In this document: positions 57,226 through 64,000 of the stretch, one piece after another
Position numbering within the stretch: the first letter of the stretch is position 1
Layout of the letters: each line of letters begins with the position of its first letter
NCBI RefSeq assembly: GCF_949987515.2
Contig: NC_082684.1
Location: 118,958,080-119,022,079 of the forward strand
Reading direction: 5' to 3'
DNA length: 64,000 bases
From: Delphinus delphis
Lineage: Eukaryota > Chordata > Mammalia > Artiodactyla > Delphinidae
Notes under the pieces: generated by a model
What the model was told of the DNA's origin: nothing
The model's database searches: none
What the model saw: the letters and a program-made list of their open reading frames with translations, nothing else
Program-made: the position numbers and the translations under genes

Positions 57226-57640
57226 AGCTCTCCCGTTACAACCATCTGCAAAATGACCACGGGAACAGGGTCAAGTGATACCTACAGTTCTAACCCTCAA
57301 CCAGGTGATCAGACCTTGGAAAGACCAGACATTATGCCTGCCTTTGGGATCCTGGCCTGCTCTCGGAACCTGAAGAAGGCTGAGGGGAGCTGGCTTTCTC
57401 AGAGGCCAGAGAGTCCTCATGGGTCAACCAGAGTCTAGCCCACGTGGGCCAGCCCTGCTTGCTCAGAGACAAGACTCAGCAAAAACCCTCCTACTCAGAC
57501 ACCCTCTGAGACAGCAAGGCTGCTGAGCTTGCTTCCGGAGAAGGTCTGCCTTCTGGAGTCAGGGAGCCCCAGCTCTGGCTCACTAGCTGTGAGGCTGCTC
57601 CTATTCCTGTTGCTCCACAGAGCCTCAAAACTTGCGGCCT
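57226..57640. other. No gene or repeat recognised
   Basis: Single-copy DNA before the SINE. Confidence 0.45.
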
Positions 57641-57655
57641 AAAAACCCTATTTTA
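57641..57655. repeat. Target-site duplication, left copy, of the second CHR SINE
   Basis: 'aaaaaccctatttta' recurs exactly at 57866-57880. The context 'cct/aaaaa' fits the T/A-rich nick preference of L1 endonuclease. Confidence 0.92.
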
Positions 57656-57865
57656 GGGCTTCTCTGGTGGTGCAGTGGTTGAGAGTCCGCCTGCCGATAC
57701 AGGGGACGTGGGTTCGTGCCCCGGTCTGGGAAAATCCCACATGCCGCGGAGCGGCTGGGCCCGTGAGCCATGGCCGCTGAGCTTGCGCGTCCGGAGCCTG
57801 TGCCCCGCAACGGGAGAGACCACAACAGTGAGAGGCCCGCGTACTGCAAAAAAATAAAACAAAAC
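57656..57865 (+). mobile_element. CHR-type tRNA-derived SINE, shorter second subtype
   Basis: It starts 'gggcttctctggtggtgcag', has a B-box-like 'ggttcgtgccc' at 57711-57721, then a body with 'ccatggccgctgagcttgcg', 'cgtccggagcctgtgccccg' and 'cacaacagtgagaggcccgc' and a short A-rich tail. The tRNA-like head is shared with 38079-38438 but the body is a different, CpG-rich subtype that I associate with toothed whales. Perfect 15-bp duplications and high CpG retention suggest it is fairly young. Confidence 0.92.
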
Positions 57866-57880
57866 AAAAACCCTATTTTA
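57866..57880. repeat. Target-site duplication, right copy, of the second CHR SINE
   Basis: Exact match to 57641-57655, following the A-rich tail. Confidence 0.92.
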
Positions 57881-58195
57881 TTATGCACATAGATTCCATG
57901 GGTCGAGAATTCAGACAGAATTTAGTTACAAGTAAGAAGGGTCCACTTGCTCCATGATATCTGGGGTCTTGTCTGGGAACACTCAAAAATGTGGGTAAAC
58001 CCGGGGGTGGGGGGATCTATAGCTGGTGGCAGGAATCATCTGGAGGTGTCTTGGCTCACGTGTCCGATGGTTGATGTTGGCTGTCAGCTGGAACCTCAGC
58101 AGGGCTGTCACCAGAATACATACCTGTGGCCTCCTTCTGTGGCCTGGGCTTCCTAACAGCATGGAGGCCTCAGGGGAGTCTGCCTTCTTACACGA
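57881..58195. other. No gene or repeat recognised
   Basis: Single-copy DNA between the SINE and an LTR relic. Confidence 0.45.
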
Positions 58196-58612
58196 CAACT
58201 GTATTTGTTTGCTATGCCTGCTGTAACAAAGTACCACAACCTCAGTAGCTTAGAACAACAAAAATGATTATCTCACAGTCTGGAGGATGGAAGTCCACAT
58301 TCAAGGTGCTGTTAGGGTTGGTTCCCTCTGAGGAACATGATCGTAGGATCTGTTCCAGACCTCTCTCTTTGGCTTATAGATGGCTGTCTTCTTGTATCTT
58401 CACACTGTCTTCTGTGTGTGTGTGTGTGTGTCTAAATTTCCGTAAGGATACCAGTCTTATTGGATTAAGAGCCAACCTACTGACTTCATTTTAACTTGAT
58501 TATCTCTACAAAGATCCTATTTCCAAAGGAGGTCACATTCTGAGGTACTGAGACTTAGCACTCCAACATATGAATTTGGGGGTACACAATTCAACCTATA
58601 ACAACAACTTAG
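58196..58612 (-). repeat. MLT1-type MaLR LTR, antisense, nearly complete
   Basis: 'ttgtttgctatgcctgctgt', 'aacaaagtaccacaacctca', 'ctcacagtctggaggatgga', 'gatctgttccagacctctct', 'aggataccagtcttattgga' and 'ggaggtcacattctgaggta' are in antisense MLT1 order, ending 'caattcaacctataacaaca'. A (TG)n run (58413-58431) expanded inside it. A fossil LTR with no internal viral genes beside it. Confidence 0.93.
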
Positions 58613-58804
58613 GGCTCCAAAGGCAAGTGTCCCAGGGGAACAAGGCAGAAACCACATGGCCTCTTCTGAGTAGCCTTGAAAGCTGAGCTTCATTCTATTG
58701 GTCACAAGCTAGTCATTAAGGTCAACCCAGATTCAAGGGGAGGGGGCAGAGACCCCACCTCTTAGGTGGAGGAAGGTCAGGAAACTTGTGGATTTTTTTT
58801 GTTT
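58613..58804. other. No gene or repeat recognised
   Basis: Short single-copy stretch. Confidence 0.4.
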
Positions 58805-58965
58805 CCCCTGAGGTGGGTATTATCTCTATTCCTCTTTTACAGGCAGAGAAAGTAAATTTTAGCATGCTGAGGTGGCCTGCTGGGGGTTTGACAGTCAGTG
58901 CATGGTGGAGCCAGGGTTGGATCTCAGTGTGGTAAGTTTTAGAACTCCCCCAGTGTCCTTGCACA
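58805..58965 (-). repeat. MIR SINE, antisense
   Basis: 'gaggtgggtattatctctat', 'tcctcttttacaggcagaga' and 'gtggagccagggttggatct' are antisense MIR. Confidence 0.75.
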
Positions 58966-59104
58966 GGTTAACTCAACCTCTGTAAGTGCCAAGTATCTAT
59001 GAAATGGTGACAGTGATGCCCAATTCACAGAGTTGTTTTAAGGACTGAATGAGGTGAGTTGTATAAAATGCCTGGCACAGTGCAGGAGCTCAGTTAATGG
59101 TAGT
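58966..59104 (+). repeat. MIR SINE, sense, adjoining an antisense copy
   Basis: 'caggttaactcaacctctgt', 'cagagttgttttaaggactg', 'aatgaggtgagttgtataaa' and 'atgcctggcacagtgcagga' are sense MIR. It joins the preceding antisense copy with no obvious gap, giving an inverted pair. Confidence 0.8.
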
Positions 59105-59147
59105 TTTTCTCATCCTCCTCCTTCTCCTCCTTTTTCTTCTTCTTCTA
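59105..59147. repeat. Pyrimidine-only tract
   Basis: About 40 bases of mostly C and T built of TCC and CTT units ('ctcctccttctcctccttt'). It likely grew from the A-rich tail of the adjoining antisense L1. Confidence 0.8.
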
Positions 59148-59280
59148 ATAAAATATAATTGACGTATAACATTATATTAGTTTCAGGTGTATAACATGAT
59201 TTACTGTGTGTAGATATTGCAAAATGATCACCACAATAAGTCTAGTTAACGTCCATCACCTAGCATAGTTAAATTATTTC
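59148..59280 (-). repeat. L1 3' end, antisense
   Basis: 'aaaatataattgacgtataa', 'cattatattagtttcaggtg', 'tataacatgatttactgtgt' and 'caaaatgatcaccacaataa' are the reverse complement of an L1 3' UTR of intermediate age. Confidence 0.8.
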
Positions 59281-59435
59281 TCTCATGATGAGAACTTTGA
59301 AGATATTCTTATCAGTATCATTAATCTTAGCTGTGGAAACATGATGTCAAGAGCTTTTGGGGGTAGGAATAATGGAAAAACATCAGACTGAAAGTTAAAA
59401 TCTCTGGATCTTAATTTCAGCTGTGGATGTTTACA
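59281..59435. other. No gene or repeat recognised
   Basis: Short single-copy stretch. Confidence 0.4.
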
Positions 59436-59439
59436 ACTG

Positions 59440-59605
59440 CTAACCTTTATTGCAGCCTTATGATGTATCCAGCCCGGAGCTGAGCATTTCCCCATTTGAT
59501 CCCATTTAACCTTCACACCAGCTAGCGAGGTGCAGAGCTCAAATCTGAACCTAGGGGCCAATGCACTGAACCTCTATGCTAACCCACCTCTGACCAACAA
59601 TCTGT
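59440..59605 (-). repeat. MIR SINE, antisense, diverged
   Basis: 'acctttattgcagccttatg', 'ttaaccttcacaccagctag' and 'gagctcaaatctgaacctag' follow antisense MIR loosely. Confidence 0.6.
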
Positions 59606-59984
59606 AAGACTTTTTCCAGCTATAAACATATGTAGCCTGTAGTAATGTCCTGACCCATGTAATAATGTAATCACTCATGTTCTCATGTGGCCAAAGAGGA
59701 CTTTATTTTTCTATACCTGAACGTATTTCCTGTCTTTAGGTTTCCTATTTCTCCCTGATAACAAAAATTATAACCTAGTCATTTTCATGAAAACCCAGTA
59801 GAATTCAGTGATTTCTCAATTTAGATTAAAGCTTGTTGCAATTTAGGGTTTTCTCCCTGAGATGACATCTCAGTTCTGCAGGGAAATTATGGATCATCAT
59901 GTCCAGGATATGCTTGGTTCATGATGGTGGTAGAGACAAAACTAGGTCTTCCTAAATCCTGTTTCATTTCCTCCACCTGAGCAC
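59606..59984. other. No gene or repeat recognised
   Basis: AT-rich single-copy DNA. Confidence 0.45.
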
Positions 59985-60335
59985 ACAGGAGGACTGCATT
60001 TCCCAACCTCCCTTGTAGTTAGGTTGGGGTCATGTGATTAGTTCTGGTCAAGGGTCTGTATGGGGAGATAAGGTATGCCATTTATTTGCTAAGGCAATGA
60101 AAAGCCCTCTGTGTGACTTTCCAGTCCTCTTTTCTCCTGCTTGAGGCCACCCTGGAGGTCGTAACTAAGCATTTGAATCTCTGAGTCATCACTTGGAAGG
60201 AAGCTATCCAGGAGGAGGGGTAATGCATCGGACCTAAATGAAGGAGAAACAAACTTTCAAGTACCAAGGTACGCTGTTTTGGGATCTGTTTGTTACTGCA
60301 GCATAGCTACACTATCCTGACCATAATAAGAGTCA
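59985..60335 (+). repeat. Ancient LTR-like repeat (same type as 11625-11932)
   Basis: 'acctcccttgtagttaggtt', 'ggggtcatgtgattagttct' at the start and 'gatctgtttgttactgcagc' with 'atagctacactatcctgacc' at the end. The matching ends near 11.6-11.9 kb define one family. The subfamily is unresolved. Confidence 0.6.
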
Positions 60336-61010
60336 TCCTGTGCCAGCCCCCTCTGAGATACGCACTGTTCAGTGTTGACTATCAACATTGATTTCCGCTG
60401 GTATCTATTGAAGCAACCACCACTTCCTCATGTCAATGTCTATGGGATTGAATATACCTTTACCTGGCCTCTGGTTTGCATGGCTCAATCTGCCACTGAT
60501 GACCGTTTTTGTCACGCCCCCAGCACCCCTTGGGCCACCAGCTTCTACTCTCTTCTTACTGTCATATCCATCACAGGGGCATACGAGATTTTGGCTACTC
60601 TCCCAATCTCTGTAGGACTTCAGGAGATCCAACCCAGGCTCTTTCACTCAAGTATCCCCACATCCACTTGTTCTCAACTGCTCTCCTCCCAGAAAGCTGG
60701 TGCAAGATTTCCCTACCTTAGATTTCCCCAAACTCATCTAGTGTTGTGTTTTTTTGTTTTTTTTTAATCTTCTCTTGATCCCAAGCCACCTTGGAAGGAC
60801 AGGGAGAATCACAGGCTTCTCCCTTCAGACTCCTTCTCCCGTGCCCTTAGCAACCTGAATCTGGTCTGCATGGCAGGTGACTTATTTGGATTCTTCTCTT
60901 GTCCTCTTCCTTCTATTATTTGGGGGAATAAATTTTACGCTACAATTTCTTTAAAGTACTTTAGTTTCTCTTTGAAATCCAGCAAACATTTCTTTTTCAA
61001 AAAGCCTCAC
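60336..61010. other. No gene or repeat recognised
   Basis: The frame at 60372-60767 (131 codons) has hydrophobic stretches but no recognised family and ends in a T-rich run. It is probably chance. Confidence 0.45.
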
Positions 61011-61013
61011 TCT

Positions 61014-61558
61014 TTGTGATGGTTAATTTTATGTGTCAACTTGACTGGGTCCCAGAGTGCCCAGCCTCTTGGTCAAGCATTATTCTGGGTGTGTATGTAA
61101 GAATGTCTTGCATGATTAACATTTGAATTGGAAGATTGAGTTAATTGTCCTCCCCCCACCCCCACCTTAAGGTGGGTGACCCTCATCCCATCAATTGAAG
61201 ACCTGAATAGAACAAAAAGCCTGAGGAAGATGGATCTTCTCCAGCGGGACTGTTGTGCTGGGACACCAGTCTTGTTCTGCCCTCAGACTGGAAGTTACAC
61301 CATTGTCTCTCCTGGTTCTCAGGCTTCAGACTGAGGCTAGAACTACACCATTGGCCCTCCTGGGTCTCCAGCTTGCTGACAGCAGATCTTGGGACTTCTC
61401 AGTCTCCATCATCACATGAGCCAATTCCCCATGTAATTAGGAATTAAGTAATTATAATGTACTACATTTTACTATATCATATTATATTATATCACAGCAT
61501 ATTTTATGTGCTATTGGTCTGTATCTTTTTTTGGAGAACCCTAGCAAACACTCTTACA
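61014..61558 (+). repeat. Ancient LTR-like repeat
   Basis: It starts with 'ttaattttatgtgtcaactt', continues 'attattctgggtgtgtatgt', 'gacctgaatagaacaaaaag' and 'aactacaccattggccctcc', then 'cacatgagccaattccccat', and ends 'ttggagaaccctagc'. This is a common mammalian interspersed family with LTR-like architecture. The subfamily name is uncertain. An AT-rich insertion lies near 61440-61510. Confidence 0.75.
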
Positions 61559-61800
61559 GAGCAAAATCCTAGATTTACATGATTATTTTCTCCTTTATAA
61601 GTTTTAAAAGTAGATTTTGAAACTTCAAAGCCAAGAATTTGATTCCTTGGTATTTGTATTCTGTTGCATTTTCTCTTTCTCAGGAAAAGGAGACCTCTGG
61701 AAGAACCAGGGCAATAAGAACATGCTGGGGGGTGGAAGGAGGATCCTTAATTTTTATCTCTGAACAAAATTGTGCTGAATAATGAGGAACATTTGCATCA
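61559..61800. other. No gene or repeat recognised
   Basis: Short AT-rich single-copy stretch. Confidence 0.4.
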
Positions 61801-61804
61801 TGCT

Positions 61805-61920
61805 GATGTGCTTTACTCCACTCACAGCTCACAGCAGCCTGTCATGTGTAAATTACCCATCCTTGACAGGTAAGGAAGTTCAAGTGCCTAGCCCAGGATC
61901 AAGTGGCAATGCCTGGGCCT
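61805..61920 (-). repeat. Possible MIR fragment, antisense
   Basis: 'ttacccatccttgacaggta', 'aggaagttcaagtgcctagc' and 'aggatcaagtggcaatgcct' resemble antisense MIR. Confidence 0.5.
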
Positions 61921-62115
61921 GGGGAGGGTGGTCTTTCTTCAGGGCATGTGTCAGCACAGCTAGAAAAAGAAGCCTCTACAAGGAAAAACCAAAGGCAAAT
62001 ACATGGAGCCAGTGCACGCCAGGGCAAGCTGCAAGTGTGTGGCTGTGCCCAGTGAAACCTCAAGGATCCTCAGGACCAGCATGTTTATGGGCATCCATGC
62101 TACGGGATTCAAAGA
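61921..62115. other. No gene or repeat recognised
   Basis: Short single-copy stretch. Confidence 0.4.
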
Positions 62116-62119
62116 GAAA

Positions 62120-62245
62120 AGAAGGTAAGCTCCAAGAGCATGGACCCTCTGTTCTAGGCAGTGCTGTGTCCCCGGGGTCCTAGAGCAGCGTCTGGCCCAC
62201 AGCAGGCACTCAAATGGTATTTGTCCAATGAGTGACTGAAGGAAG
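62120..62245 (+). repeat. L2 LINE 3' terminus
   Basis: 'ctccaagagcatggaccctc', 'cagtgctgtgtccccggggt', 'gtctggcccacagcaggcac' and 'tcaaatggtatttgtccaat' are sense L2 end. Confidence 0.85.
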
Positions 62246-63600
62246 AGAAAGAAATGGGACCTGCTCTCAGGTCCCTCATCATTTGTCTGAGAAAACCAAT
62301 TTCATGAAGAAGGAAAATAGGAGAGCAGATGAAGCACTAAACCAGGAGAAATAAACTCTAAGCAAATATGAATGCAGTGAAGAAAAACAATCAGTATGTG
62401 GGTAAGGCCACCTGCATATCATAAATGTCACATCTGTGTCGCACAACTGACGTGGCTCCAGGGTTGTCTCTGTATGACTTACAGAAATCATGATGACTGG
62501 GAGTTCTGTTTTCTGTGTAGCTGGTATGAGAACTCTTAAGGAGAGGCTCAATTTGTTGGGGAAAGCTTGTTTTTAAGCAAATTGGGATAGAGTGAGTCTA
62601 AAGGGTATACACAGAGTATGGCTGCTTCAGAAAGGGATAAATGATTGGGCATTTCTAAAACCTCACGAGGGAAGAGAAAGCAGGGTCAGACCCCGAAAAG
62701 AGATGGGTAGAGTGTGTCATAGGGGAAGGTGTTCCCAAGAAGAGTCTTGTCTTTTGAGGCTTTTGTCAAGCAAAAAAAATGTGTGCTGTGTGATGTCCCT
62801 TCACCAAGGACCACTGACACCCCAGGGAGATGACAAAGGGCCTGGATAGGTTGGATTTCTGGGGGCAACAGTGAAGGATGCAGGACTTGTAGTTCCTGGT
62901 TGGAGTGGAGCTGAAACAGTCAAACACACGTGATCACACTTTTCCACAAGATTGGTGTAAGGGTTAGTAAAGTCAGTACGTAGTACCTAGGACATTTACC
63001 ACCTGGACCAGGATGAGGTGAGATGGGGGGACTTAAAAAATTAGGCCCTGGAGGAACAGGAACTGAACATCAGTTCATTCTGTAGAGTGACTAACCAGTC
63101 AGGGAAAACTCACGGCATAGATGCTGTCATTTTTTCAGGCTGTGCACATGGCAGATATTGCTAGTGGATTTCAACACTTTCTTATCCAGGCCAGACTCAC
63201 ACTCAGAACCTTCTCAACATTGCACCCCAGGTAGCCACTACCAATGGAATGTTGATTTAGGAGATTAAGTCAATCCACCTTCCTTGGTCTGACCCAGAGG
63301 CCACAGACAGGCAGGCAGCTGATGAGCTGCATGGGGACTGGAGATACAATGGGTTGGTTTTTTATTCCCTCACATAAGATTTGAATTAGCTGATGACATT
63401 TTTAATTGGGAAATTTCAAATCAATATCCAGATTTCTGGCTTCTCTTGAAAAATTAGAGTGTCTGGCAACGTTGCACTGCTGAGGAGTGGCTCTTCCCCC
63501 ACACACCGTGAAGGGCTGTGTGCTGTGCAGTTTGCGGGTCCTCTGTGGCCCCTGTTGGCCTTTTGGATTGCCTGCATCCCTGCCTTTCAGCCTAACCAGC
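62246..63600. other. Single-copy stretch, no gene or repeat recognised
   Basis: About 1.35 kb without recognisable repeat or coding sequence. Short frames (62592-62849, 63459-63725) have no known product, and the latter runs into the MIR. Confidence 0.5.
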
Positions 63601-63607
63601 TGAGCAT

Positions 63608-63835
63608 GGGCAAGAGAGTGGCTCTGAAGGCGGCCCAAGTTCGAGTCTCACCTCTGCCCCTTAGGCATCGAGTGACTTTGGACAAGTCCCTTATCTTTAC
63701 TGGGCCTTGGCTTTCTCATTTGTGAAATGGGGGATAACAATAGTACTTACCTCATCAGGTGGTTGTGAAGATCAAATGAATTAGAACAGTGCCTAGCACA
63801 CAGGAATCACTAAAACAAGCTTAGCTATCATCGTT
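63608..63835 (+). repeat. MIR SINE, nearly full length
   Basis: 'caagttcgagtctcacctct', 'gtgactttggacaagtccct', 'ttctcatttgtgaaatgggg', 'acctcatcaggtggttgtga' and 'agaacagtgcctagcacaca' give a clear sense MIR. Confidence 0.93.
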
Positions 63836-64000
63836 AAGCCTTTGAAGTTTCTGTAAACACTGGAGAACCTGTCTACAAGTCCTGAGGAAATGAGGCGCAG
63901 AAGGGCCAGACAGTGTCCCCCCATGCAGGAGGACTTGGGGTCCTTGCTGGGGGCAGGTCTCTACCACCCACCCCAGGTCTTGGAAGCAGCTTTCTGTATC
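63836..64000. other. No gene or repeat recognised
   Basis: Single-copy sequence to the window end. Confidence 0.4.

Noticed and set aside
60372..60767. 131-codon frame with hydrophobic stretches
   Set aside because: No known family, and it terminates in a T-rich run that supplies the phenylalanines. It is likely chance.

Overview
This window looks like nuclear DNA from a cetacean, probably a toothed whale. The main evidence is two CHR-type tRNA-derived SINEs (38079-38438 and 57656-57865), each with a perfect 15-bp target-site duplication, and a cluster of cetartiodactyl-type LINE-1 (L1) copies. The rest of the repeats (MIR, L2, MER5, MLT1 and older L1M fragments) are general mammalian. The species call rests on remembered repeat families, not on a database search.

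I recognise no intact protein-coding gene, rRNA gene or tRNA gene. Most open frames are chance openings in GC-rich DNA, often open on both strands at once, and none resembles a known host protein. The window is best read as intergenic DNA or a very large intron. The only weakly exon-like piece is at 54548-54750, where a pyrimidine tract and AG lead into an open frame ending in TGA.

Layout: 1-20 kb is mostly single-copy, fairly GC-rich DNA with scattered MIR and L2 pieces, several LTR-like relics, an 18-bp minisatellite (5086-5188), a TGGG/TGGA-type repeat (10616-10693), an AT microsatellite (11283-11312) and a G-quadruplex-type run (14222-14242). 20-35 kb holds many MIR, L2 and MER5 fragments, an MLT1 LTR and an old L1 fragment. 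35.7-49.5 kb is a continuous LINE-1 nest. 49.5-64 kb returns to single-copy DNA with MIR, L2, MLT1, the second SINE and LTR-like relics.

The nest is the most interesting structure. An old L1 ORF2 relic (37116 to about 49170) was hit by a CHR SINE and, at 40443, by a younger L1 that kept its 5' end. The younger copy is bounded by a perfect 12-bp duplication (40431-40442 and 48219-48230). Inside it lies a third L1 piece, 42712-45474, bounded by its own 13-bp duplication. That piece stops inside the reverse transcriptase domain in an A-rich run about 28 nt after an AATAAA, as expected for retrotransposition of a prematurely polyadenylated L1 transcript. The younger L1 also carries a large reverse-transcriptase deletion and two different 3' ends in tandem. 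No copy in the nest keeps a recognisable reverse transcriptase active site, so nothing here should be able to move on its own.

There are no cooperating genes or operon-like units. I found no convincing new biological system; the value of the window lies in its readable insertion history and a few unexplained single-copy segments.
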